From an uncultured Prevotella sp. (GTDB lineage: Bacteria > Bacteroidota > Bacteroidia > Bacteroidales > Bacteroidaceae): a stretch of DNA of 11,242 nt. The notes under the pieces are model-generated. The model made no database searches. It saw only the letters and a list, made by a program, of their open reading frames with translations, and was not told the origin of the DNA. Shown piece after piece: positions 1 through 5,946 of the stretch (positions are counted from its first letter, which is position 1; the number at the start of each line of letters is the position of its first letter). The stretch covers positions 1 to 11,242 of the forward strand of contig URYG01000098.1 in assembly GCA_900551985.1 (NCBI GenBank), in the 5' to 3' direction. The position numbers and the translations under genes were made by a program.

Positions 1-909
1 TGCATCCGAAATACATTCGTTCACCTCGTTGGCGCGCACCTTAGGCGTCACGATGATGCGAACAGCCAGAATGTCGTAGATTTCATCGAAGGAAACGTGC
101 TTGTTCTGCATCTTGTTCCAAATGGAATAAGGGCTCTTGACGCGTGCCTTGATCTTGTAATCCACGCCCAGCTTATCCAGTTCCTCACGGATAGGAGCGG
201 TGAATTGTGCAAAGAGGGTGTCGCGCTGCGATTCGGTATCTGCAAGCTTATGCTCTATGTTGGCATACTCCTGCGGATGATCGTAGCGGAAGCTGAGGTT
301 TTCCAGTTCGGTCTTGATTTTGTTAAGTCCGAGACGGTTGGCGAGTGGCGCATATATATATAAGGTCTCGCCGGCAATCTTGTATTGTTTGTTGGCTGGC
401 TGCGATTCCAGAGTGCGCATATTGTGCAGTCGGTCGCAGATTTTGATGAGAATCACTCGGATGTCATCGCTCATGGTGAGCAACAACTTCTTGAAGTTTT
501 CAGCCTGTGCAGAAGCCTGGTCTCCAAAGATTCCACCACTGATTTTGGTGAGTCCGTCCACAATCTGTGCCACCTTGGTACCGAAGATGTTGGAGATGTC
601 TTCTACCGTATAGTCTGTATCTTCTACTACATCATGGAGCAGTGCTGCGCAGATGCTGGTAGAACCCAATCCCATTTCCTCACAGGCAATCTGTGCCACG
701 GCGATAGGGTGCATAATATAAGGTTCGCCAGACAATCGGCGCACGCCCTTGTGCGCCTGACGGGCGAAGTTGAAGGCTTTTGTCACGATATCTACCTTCT
801 TGCGGTGTCGCGAGCTGAGGTAGGTGTCGAGTAAATGCTGAAAGGCATCACCGATCAGTTTGTTGTCGGCCTGCTCTCTTTCTAGGTCTTTCAAGTTCTG
901 GTCATCCAT
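1..909 (-). CDS. rel: Bifunctional (p)ppGpp synthetase/hydrolase (RelA/SpoT family), N-terminal 303 residues; 3' end beyond window
   Basis: Makes and degrades the alarmone (p)ppGpp, the cytosolic signal of the stringent response. I translated the edge-open frame: it starts MDDQNLKDLE and stays open to base 1. The N-terminal HD hydrolase domain (about residues 30-210) has its metal and catalytic residues: H67 in MHPIAVA, H92-D93 with E96-D97 in LLHDVVEDT, and D159/N163 in DRLHNMRTL. The hydrolase should therefore be active, unlike E. coli RelA. The synthetase domain begins near residue 255 (VKSPYSIWNKM, then FDEIYDILAVRIIV) and is cut by the edge. The synthetase core, TGS and ACT domains of the family (usually about 730 residues) would lie to the left. 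The start is fixed by an AGGAGGG eight bases upstream of ATG. It is the last visible gene of the parA cluster, 90 bases after mltD. Bacteroidetes often carry two Rel paralogues, so the exact symbol is uncertain. Confidence 0.95.
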   Translation of the reverse strand, partial: MDDQNLKDLEREQADNKLIGDAFQHLLDTYLSSRHRKKVDIVTKAFNFARQAHKGVRRLSGEPYIMHPIAVAQIACEEMGLGSTSICAALLHDVVEDTDYTVEDISNIFGTKVAQIVDGLTKISGGIFGDQASAQAENFKKLLLTMSDDIRVILIKICDRLHNMRTLESQPANKQYKIAGETLYIYAPLANRLGLNKIKTELENLSFRYDHPQEYANIEHKLADTESQRDTLFAQFTAPIREELDKLGVDYKIKARVKSPYSIWNKMQNKHVSFDEIYDILAVRIIVTPKVRANEVNECISDA

Positions 910-916
910 AGCTGTA

Positions 917-923
917 CCCTCCT
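917..923 (-). promoter_or_regulatory. Strong Shine-Dalgarno of rel
   Basis: On the minus strand AGGAGGG lies 7-8 bases before the ATG at 909. It matches the anti-Shine-Dalgarno sequence of 16S rRNA almost fully. Most other genes in this window have A-rich leaders with no such motif, so this decides the rel start (an in-frame choice would be hard otherwise) and suggests a high or separately controlled initiation rate. Confidence 0.75.
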
Positions 924-949
924 ATTTATAATATGATTAATGATATATT

Positions 950-984
950 ACTGAAGCCCACGATCCTGGGCGTGGGCATTCAGT
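950..984 (-). promoter_or_regulatory. GC-rich stem-loop between mltD and rel
   Basis: Bases 950-962 pair with 971-984 (GCCCACG with CGTGGGC, then ACTGAA with TTCAGT, one bulged A at 978), leaving an 8-base loop at 963-970. It begins 15 bases after the mltD stop and ends about 40 bases before the rel ATG. On the minus strand it is not followed by a U-run, so it is a poor intrinsic terminator; an attenuator, a processing site or an mRNA 3'-end stabiliser is possible. The pairing is seen directly; the role is inferred. Confidence 0.5.
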
Positions 985-999
985 AGATAGATTCTATTT

Positions 1000-2376
1000 T
1001 TATTTCACTTTGATTTTCTTTCCGGCACGAATGCTGTTGCCTGAAATCTTGTTCAGCTTCTTGAGCTTCTTCACGGTTGTTCCGTGGCGAGCTGCAATCT
1101 CCGAGAGTGTATCTCCGCTCTTGATGGTTACGCTCTTGCTTCTGTCTCTCTTGCTCTTGCCCTTCTTGCCGCGGCTGTTGCGTGAAGACTTGCTTCGGCT
1201 GCTACGTGAAGATGATACGCTGCTGCGTGAACGGCTGCTGCGAGAGCGGCTGTAGCTTGGCTCATCGTCGTTGACATCTACTACATCACGCTTCTGCAGA
1301 AGCTCATCAGCACGGTAACTGAAGATGGAATCCCTATTGTCGATAAAGGCTCCGATGAGTGATTCCGGCAGACGTACAGGCATAGGCTTGTGACTACCGT
1401 TGATGATGTCGTGGCGATATTGTGGGTTCAGGTTGCGAAGATGCTCGGCATCGATGTTGAGAACCTTGGCAATCTGCTCTATATGAACATCCTGGTTTAC
1501 TTCCACAGTGTCTGTCTTGGTTGGCAACTCGGTTACCATCGGACAGATGTTGTGGTCGCAGTAATAGTTCATGATATAGTTGGCTGCGATGAAAGCTGGT
1601 ACATATCCACGTGTTTCCTTTGGCAGGTATGGATAGATTTGCCAGTAATCAGTCTCGCCCTTGGCACGATGGATTGCCTTGTTTACCTTGGCTGGTCCGC
1701 AGTTGTAGGCTGCGATAACGAGGTTCCAGTCGTCGAAGATCTTATAGAGATCGCGCAGGTAGTGGGCTGCGGCATAAGATGCCTTCACGGGGTCGCGGCG
1801 CTCATCGTAGAGGGTATTCACTTCCAAACCGTAGCGCTTGCCTGTGCTCAGCATGAACTGCCAGAGACCTGTGGCGCCTACGCGGGAAACTGCCTTGGGG
1901 TTGAGTGCTGACTCTATGACCGGCAGATATTTCAGCTCCAGTGGCAGGTTGTATGCTTCCAATGCCTCCTCGAAGATAGGCATGTAGAAGTTGCTGGCAC
2001 CCAGCATGAAGCTTACTGAGCGACGAAGTTTGCCGCTGTAGCGGTCGATGAACTTTTGTACTACCTCATTGTATGGCATTTCAATGAGAGTAGGGAGTCG
2101 CTTCAGTCGGTCGATATACACCTGGGTTTCGAAAACCGGATTCACATCACGGTATTTGCAAGAGGTGTCGGCCATCATGTAAGCCTGTGTATTGTAGAGG
2201 TGAAGAAGGCTGTCGAGGTTGTCTTCCAAACCTTCTGGCACTTCGATTTCCTCCTGCTTACCATCCTTGTCGGTCACGGTAATCACATCGTCATTGTCTT
2301 CTGCATTGTCGTTTTGGGCTTGAATGCCCTGCCAGCTAAGCAGCATCGCTGCTGCCATGATGATTATTTTCTTCAT
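1000..2376 (-). CDS. mltD: MltD-like membrane-bound/periplasmic lytic murein transglycosylase with LysM
   Basis: Cleaves the MurNAc-GlcNAc bond of peptidoglycan non-hydrolytically, leaving 1,6-anhydroMurNAc ends; acts in the periplasm. Of 458 residues, 1-20 form a signal peptide (MKKIIIMAAAMLLSW, likely cut after IQA). There is no lipobox Cys, unlike E. coli MltD. The SLT/GH23 domain spans about 130-275: catalytic E155 in LPVIESALNP, GLWQFM at 170-175, and AYNCGP at 223-228. Residues about 291-338 look like a degenerate LysM (IEQIAKVLNIDAEHLRNLNP). A clear LysM closes the protein (415-458, IKSGDTLSEIAARHGTTVKK). Between them lies an Arg/Ser repeat linker at 375-414. It follows the DUF5683 gene by 69 bases in the same direction, with no promoter box seen between. 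Family assignment is firm; the symbol is by domain architecture. Confidence 0.93.
   Translation of the reverse strand: MKKIIIMAAAMLLSWQGIQAQNDNAEDNDDVITVTDKDGKQEEIEVPEGLEDNLDSLLHLYNTQAYMMADTSCKYRDVNPVFETQVYIDRLKRLPTLIEMPYNEVVQKFIDRYSGKLRRSVSFMLGASNFYMPIFEEALEAYNLPLELKYLPVIESALNPKAVSRVGATGLWQFMLSTGKRYGLEVNTLYDERRDPVKASYAAAHYLRDLYKIFDDWNLVIAAYNCGPAKVNKAIHRAKGETDYWQIYPYLPKETRGYVPAFIAANYIMNYYCDHNICPMVTELPTKTDTVEVNQDVHIEQIAKVLNIDAEHLRNLNPQYRHDIINGSHKPMPVRLPESLIGAFIDNRDSIFSYRADELLQKRDVVDVNDDEPSYSRSRSSRSRSSVSSSRSSRSKSSRNSRGKKGKSKRDRSKSVTIKSGDTLSEIAARHGTTVKKLKKLNKISGNSIRAGKKIKVK
1135..1254 (-). repeat. Arg/Ser-rich repeat coding the MltD interdomain linker
   Basis: The minus strand reads degenerate 15-base units around TCACGCAGCAGC, giving SRSSR/SRSSV/SSSRSSR-type peptide and then a Lys-rich stretch (RGKKGKSKRDRSK). 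The 40-residue segment is almost entirely Ser, Arg, Lys and Gly. It is probably a flexible, strongly basic linker that holds the C-terminal LysM away from the catalytic domain, and slippage between units could change its length. Confidence 0.75.
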
Positions 2377-2445
2377 TATCTAATGTCTATTGTTTTCTAT
2401 TTTAATTATATGCTTCTTTCTCGTTTTGTTTTCTGATGGTTACTT

Positions 2446-3204
2446 TTAGAATGTGAGTGAGCATTGCAGTCCGAGTGCGCCTGAGCGCAGTGGGTTGTTG
2501 TATCTGCCGTTATTGAGCACGGCAGGCTCCACTCTGAGGCTGAGGTCGTCGGAGATGTCGAATTCTGAGAGCGATGCATCTACATACGCATCGATGACGG
2601 AGAAGGCGTAGATGCCTATCATCACGAAGGTTCCCATATCTCTCCAGCGGCGGAATTTGTCTTTACGCTTGCGGAAGATTTCCTTGTAGCGTTCTATATT
2701 AGAGGCGTCGATGGTGGCTCCCAAATGCAGAAACTGATTGTAGCTCTGCGTGTTCGGGTCATCATCCATAATGTCGATGTAGGCCTGCGAGTAGTCGTGA
2801 TACATCTGGTTATTCCAGGTGATAGCGTAAGCGCAGCCTACGAAACCACCATATATAATAGGTAGTTTCCAGTATTTGCGGTTGTAGATCTGTCCTGCTC
2901 CGGGCAAAACCAGTGCAAGCCACATGGCGCGTTTGGCATCTGGTCGCCAGGTGGCCCAGTCGCGCTTCTTCTTCTGCATCGGCTTGAGCGAGCTGTTGAG
3001 CTTAGCCAGATTCATACTGTCCTTGGCTGTGATGGCAGAATCTACCGAAGTCTTTGCCGCTTCTGTCGCCATTCTTGCCGAGTCGGCAGCAGCGAAGTCT
3101 GGAACGGCTACTTCAGCCTTCGCCTTCTGTTTCTGGGCCGAAACTTGGAGCGAGGTTGCCAGCAGTAAAGCCGAAATGCAAATATGTGATAATCTTAAAT
3201 TCAC
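2446..3204 (-). CDS. DUF5683 family membrane protein, unknown function
   Basis: A 252-residue Bacteroidetes-type protein that I recognise as DUF5683 from the block around residues 83-135 (WATWRPDAKRAMWLALVLPG, then AGQIYNRKYWKLPIIYGG). Residues 1-23 form a signal peptide (SALLLATSLQVSA, then QKQ). Residues 24-80 are a polar Ala/Lys/Asp-rich region, probably unstructured. Hydrophobic segments at about 93-105, 113-129 and 190-209 suggest two or three membrane passes. Basic residues cluster at 178-188 (RKRKDKFRRWR). The end, LGLQCSLTF, has a terminal Phe like outer-membrane beta-signals, but I do not see a barrel. It lies between parB (85-base gap) and mltD (69-base gap) on the same strand, so a role in the envelope or division is a reasonable guess. 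No function is known to me. Confidence 0.85.
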   Translation of the reverse strand: MNLRLSHICISALLLATSLQVSAQKQKAKAEVAVPDFAAADSARMATEAAKTSVDSAITAKDSMNLAKLNSSLKPMQKKKRDWATWRPDAKRAMWLALVLPGAGQIYNRKYWKLPIIYGGFVGCAYAITWNNQMYHDYSQAYIDIMDDDPNTQSYNQFLHLGATIDASNIERYKEIFRKRKDKFRRWRDMGTFVMIGIYAFSVIDAYVDASLSEFDISDDLSLRVEPAVLNNGRYNNPLRSGALGLQCSLTF

Positions 3205-3230
3205 TTTTTCTATTCTTCTAAATCTTATTG

Positions 3231-3260
3231 GAACAGATAATCTGCTCCTGTTTATCGAAA
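3231..3260 (-). repeat. Imperfect copy of the parB 3' end (intergenic copy)
   Basis: Bases 3231-3260 resemble 3281-3314, which spans the parB stop and its last codons. Both hold AACAGATA at one end and TTTATCGAAA at the other, with CCTGTT between them; they differ by a 4-base gap and a few substitutions. Each copy can also fold through AACAG/CTGTT. This looks like a small tandem duplication that has since diverged. Confidence 0.55.
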
Positions 3261-3280
3261 TGATCTGTAGCTTTCTATCA

Positions 3281-3314
3281 AAACAGATATTATTCCTGTT
3301 TCAGTTTATCGAAA
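3281..3314 (-). repeat. Imperfect direct repeat, copy overlapping the parB stop codon
   Basis: This is the parB-containing partner of 3231-3260. It encodes the last residues of ParB (FDKLKQE) plus the stop and nine bases beyond it. The offset between the two copies is about 50 bases. Confidence 0.55.
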
Positions 3315-4201
3315 ACGTTCATAATGTGCTCCAGTTCCTCTTCATTGCTGAATGGGATGCTGATTTTTCCCTTGCCCTTGGCAGAGCAGGTGAATTGCAC
3401 CTTGGTATTGAGGAATTTGGAGAGCTTTTCTCTGAGCATGGTGAATTCCTCAGGCACCTGTGCTTTGGCTGCTATGGTTTTCTTGCCGCTTTCTACGTCT
3501 TCACCGCTCTTCAGGCGTTGTACCATCTCTTCTACCTTTCTCACAGAGTAACCGTTTTTCTGGATTTCCTTGAAGAGCTTGATCTGGAGCGAAGGACTGT
3601 CTAGTGCGAGGAGCGCTCTGCAGTGTCCCATATCGATTTCCTTCTTCTGGAGAGCCATCTGTACCTGTGCCGGCAGCTTCAGAAGTCGGAGATAGTTGGC
3701 AATGGCAGCACGGCTTTTGCCCACTCGCTCGGAAATCTTTTCTTGAGTCATTCCCTCGTTTTCCAGCAGATGTTCGTATGCGAGCGCTATCTCTATGGCG
3801 TTGAGGTCCTGGCGCTGGATATTCTCCACGAGCGCCATCTCCATCACGTTTTCATCGCTGATGGTGCGGATGTAGGCAGGTATTGCCATGAGTCCAGCCA
3901 GCTGTGACGCTCTCCATCGTCTTTCTCCCGCAATAATCTGGAATCGGTTTTCCGAAATCTGTCGCAGGGTGATAGGCTGGATGATGCCGATGGCACTGAT
4001 GCTATCGGCGAGTTCGCGCAGCGCCTCTTCGTCAAACTCCCGTCGTGGCTGGTTCGGGTTTGCCTCGATCTGATCGAGAGGTATCTCGTTGATGGTGCTG
4101 CTGCCCTGCGTACGTACTCCCTCTGTCGAGATGAGGGCATCGAGGCCGCGGCCCAGGGCGTTGTTTCTTATGCCGTTATTGAATTTCTTATGTACTGCCA
4201 T
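3290..4201 (-). CDS. parB: Chromosome-partitioning protein ParB (Spo0J family)
   Basis: CTP-dependent DNA clamp that loads at parS sites, spreads near the origin, recruits SMC and stimulates ParA ATPase. I start it at ATG 4201 (MAVHKKFNNG, 303 residues) because the frame upstream enters parA and codes low-complexity, unconserved residues. The ParA-contact motif LGRGLDALI lies at 16-24. The N-terminal CTPase domain covers about 35-135, with GERRWRAS at 92-99 and ENIQRQDL at 126-133. The DNA-binding helix-turn-helix lies around 152-172 (TQEKISERVGKSRAAIANY), and the C-terminal dimerisation segment at about 285-303. Length is normal for the family. It follows parA by 61 bases with no promoter box seen, so the two are probably cotranscribed. 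No parS site was found in the window. Confidence 0.95.
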   Translation of the reverse strand: MAVHKKFNNGIRNNALGRGLDALISTEGVRTQGSSTINEIPLDQIEANPNQPRREFDEEALRELADSISAIGIIQPITLRQISENRFQIIAGERRWRASQLAGLMAIPAYIRTISDENVMEMALVENIQRQDLNAIEIALAYEHLLENEGMTQEKISERVGKSRAAIANYLRLLKLPAQVQMALQKKEIDMGHCRALLALDSPSLQIKLFKEIQKNGYSVRKVEEMVQRLKSGEDVESGKKTIAAKAQVPEEFTMLREKLSKFLNTKVQFTCSAKGKGKISIPFSNEEELEHIMNVFDKLKQE

Positions 4202-4210
4202 TTTTACTAT

Positions 4211-4238
4211 GAACTTTGAATTTTGAACATTGAACTTT
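4211..4238. repeat. Four 7-bp tandem units (GAANNTT type) before parB
   Basis: Reads GAACTTT, GAATTTT, GAACATT, GAACTTT on the plus strand, in the parA-parB gap and ending about 10 bases before the parB ATG. On the mRNA it is an A/U-rich, largely unstructured leader (AAAGTTC-type units). It may act as a leader for initiation without Shine-Dalgarno, or may be a slippage product. Confidence 0.7.
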
Positions 4239-4262
4239 TCTGATGGGCTCAATTTCCAAATC

Positions 4263-5027
4263 TTATCTATTCTTGTTGATAATTTCCTTTGCCAGTGCCA
4301 GGTGGTTCTTGGCACCATTTGATTCTGCATCGTAGAGAATGACTGGGAGACCGTGGCTCGGACTCTCGCTCAATTTCACGTTGCGCTGGATGACAGTCTT
4401 GAATACCAATTCCTGGAAGTGGCGCTTCACCTCGTCGTAAATCTGGTTGGCGAGTCGGAGGCGGCTGTCGTACATCGTCAGCAGGAAACCTTCTATTTCG
4501 AGCTTCGGATTCAGCTTGCTCTTGATGATCTTGATGGTGTTGAGCAGCTTGCTGATTCCTTCCAGTGCAAAGTATTCACACTGCACCGGGATGATTACAC
4601 TGTCGGCTGCTGTAAGTGAATTCACAGTTATCAAACCCAGAGATGGGGAACAGTCGATGAGAATATAATCGTATTCTTCGCGGATGGGTTCGAGCAGTTT
4701 CTTGATCACTTTCTCGCGATTCTTAAGGTTGAGCATTTCTATCTCAGCTCCTACAAGGTCGATGTGGCTCGGCACGATGTCGAGCCCGTCGATGTCGGTA
4801 GTGTAGATGGCATCACGCACATCTGCATGGTTGATGATGCACTCATAGAGCGAACAATCTACCTCGCTGATGTCCACACCCAGACCGCTGGATGCGTTTG
4901 CCTGGGGGTCGGCATCGATGACGAGTACCGTTTTCTCCAGGGTAGCAAGCGATGCAGCCAGGTTGATGGTGGTTGTTGTCTTTCCGACGCCACCTTTCTG
5001 ATTAGCTAATGCAATGATTTTTCCCAT
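4263..5027 (-). CDS. parA: Chromosome-partitioning ATPase ParA (Soj)
   Basis: Deviant-Walker ATPase that binds DNA non-specifically as an ATP dimer and, with ParB-parS, moves replicated origins apart on the nucleoid. Of 254 residues, the deviant Walker A is KGGVGKTT at 11-18 (signature Lys at 11), Walker A' DADPQ at 38-42, and Walker B ILIDCSPS at 122-129. The family motif RNVKLSESPSHGLP sits at 215-228. There is no N-terminal helix-turn-helix, so it is the chromosomal (Soj) type rather than the large plasmid P1 type. The start at 5027 (MGKIIALANQ) gives the usual short N-terminus before the P-loop. It is the first gene of the minus-strand cluster and is divergent from surE; a promoter box and a leader hairpin are visible upstream. 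Confidence 0.97.
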   Translation of the reverse strand: MGKIIALANQKGGVGKTTTTINLAASLATLEKTVLVIDADPQANASSGLGVDISEVDCSLYECIINHADVRDAIYTTDIDGLDIVPSHIDLVGAEIEMLNLKNREKVIKKLLEPIREEYDYILIDCSPSLGLITVNSLTAADSVIIPVQCEYFALEGISKLLNTIKIIKSKLNPKLEIEGFLLTMYDSRLRLANQIYDEVKRHFQELVFKTVIQRNVKLSESPSHGLPVILYDAESNGAKNHLALAKEIINKNR

Positions 5028-5054
5028 TTTTTAAGTCTATATAATAACCTGAAG

Positions 5055-5090
5055 TGTGCGCCTGTGAGTCTAAAATGGCTTTTGCGCACA
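5055..5090 (-). promoter_or_regulatory. Inverted repeat in the parA leader
   Basis: TGTGCGC (5055-5061) and GCGCACA (5084-5090) are perfect 7-base arms around 22 bases, inside which AGTC/GGCT (5067-5070 with 5077-5080) can also pair. It lies between the predicted parA -7 box (5102-5109) and the ATG at 5027. It could be an mRNA hairpin or a protein operator. The core GCGCACA is GC-rich in an AT-rich gap, which makes chance less likely. Confidence 0.45.
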
Positions 5091-5101
5091 GAAATTTTCG
5101 G

Positions 5102-5109
5102 CAAAGATA
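5102..5109 (-). promoter_or_regulatory. Bacteroidetes -7 promoter box for the parA cluster
   Basis: On the minus strand TATCTTTG matches the TAnnTTTG -7 consensus of the Bacteroidetes primary sigma factor. The -33 TTTG is not clear. The start of transcription would be near 5095, giving a leader of roughly 65-70 bases before parA. No other such box is seen upstream of the later genes of the cluster, which supports one transcript. Confidence 0.55.
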
Positions 5110-5151
5110 CAAAAAATATGCGAGAAATATGTTTCTTTAAAGGTTTTTTCG

Positions 5152-5159
5152 TACTTTTG
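5152..5159 (+). promoter_or_regulatory. Bacteroidetes -7 promoter box for surE-lpxB
   Basis: TACTTTTG fits TAnnTTTG and lies 22 bases before the surE ATG, leaving a leader of only about 15 bases. The -33 region holds GTTTC (5131-5135), a weak match. The box is back to back with the parA box about 45 bases away, so the two divergent transcription units share a compact control region. Confidence 0.6.
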
Positions 5160-5181
5160 CACCAAAAAGAAAGATATTTTT

Positions 5182-5946
5182 ATGGAAAATAAGAGACCTT
5201 TAGTGTTAATTTCAAATGATGATGGCTATCATGCCAATGGTATCAAGACCCTCGTGCGCTTTCTGAAAGACTGGTGCGACGTGCTCGTAGTAGCTCCGGA
5301 AAGTGCCCGCTCCGGATTCGCCTGTGCCTTCTCGGCTACCACTCCGCTGCGATTGAAGCGCCGGCATAATATGGGCGAAGATGTGGAGGTTTGGTCGTGC
5401 AGCGGTACGCCGGTGGACTGTGTCAAGCTGGCGCTCGACCAGTTTTACAAGGACCGTCGCCCTGATCTCGTAATCGGTGGCATCAACCATGGTGATAATT
5501 CCAGTGTGAACAATCACTATTCTGGTACGATGGGCGTAGCCAAGGAGGGATGCATGCAACACATTCCTAGCATTGCCTTCAGCAGTTGTAATTATGATGA
5601 AAATGCCGATCTCTCGCCTTTGCGAGATGGTGTAATCCGGGTGGTGAAGATGGTACTGGAGAAAGGGTTGCCGAAATATACCTGTCTGAATGTCAACTTC
5701 CCGGCGCAGCCCCCATTCAAGGGCTTCAAGGCTTGCAGAATGGCACATGGTTCGTGGATCAACGAGGTGGAGCACCGCACGCACCCTCATGGATATGAAT
5801 ACTATTGGATGGTGGGCGATTATCGCAATGACGAGCCGGATTCTGTGGATACTGATCAGTGGGCGGTGAATCATGGCTATATTGCCATCACGCCGACCAA
5901 GATTGATATCACGGATTATGATTGGATCAAGAACTTTGAATTATGA
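5182..5946 (+). CDS. surE: 5'/3'-nucleotidase SurE (survival protein E)
   Basis: Metal-dependent phosphatase that removes phosphate from nucleoside 5'- and 3'-monophosphates; cytosolic, linked to stationary-phase survival in E. coli. Of 254 residues, the N-terminal metal-binding SNDDG holds D13-D14; the loop serine lies in SARSG (41-45); GGINHGDN at 99-106 supplies the conserved Asn (N102); YSGTMGVAKEG at 113-123 and GTPVDCVKLA at 75-84 are family motifs. The length is normal. The start MENKRPLVLIS puts the first beta strand directly at the N-terminus. It is followed by lpxB with a 4-base ATGA overlap, so translation of the two is probably coupled, and it is divergent from parA. Confidence 0.97.
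   Translation: MENKRPLVLISNDDGYHANGIKTLVRFLKDWCDVLVVAPESARSGFACAFSATTPLRLKRRHNMGEDVEVWSCSGTPVDCVKLALDQFYKDRRPDLVIGGINHGDNSSVNNHYSGTMGVAKEGCMQHIPSIAFSSCNYDENADLSPLRDGVIRVVKMVLEKGLPKYTCLNVNFPAQPPFKGFKACRMAHGSWINEVEHRTHPHGYEYYWMVGDYRNDEPDSVDTDQWAVNHGYIAITPTKIDITDYDWIKNFEL

Noticed and set aside
2924..3604. 226-codon plus-strand frame across the DUF5683-parB junction
   Set aside because: It spans two good genes and their gap on the other strand and shows no domain.
4202..4330. 43-codon N-terminal extension of ParB into parA
   Set aside because: Overlaps the end of parA, includes the heptamer repeat, and lacks conserved residues; the ATG at 4201 gives a normal ParB.
5212..5874. 220-codon minus-strand frame opposite surE
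   Set aside because: Antisense to intact SurE motifs; His/Ile/Arg-rich composition without family likeness.
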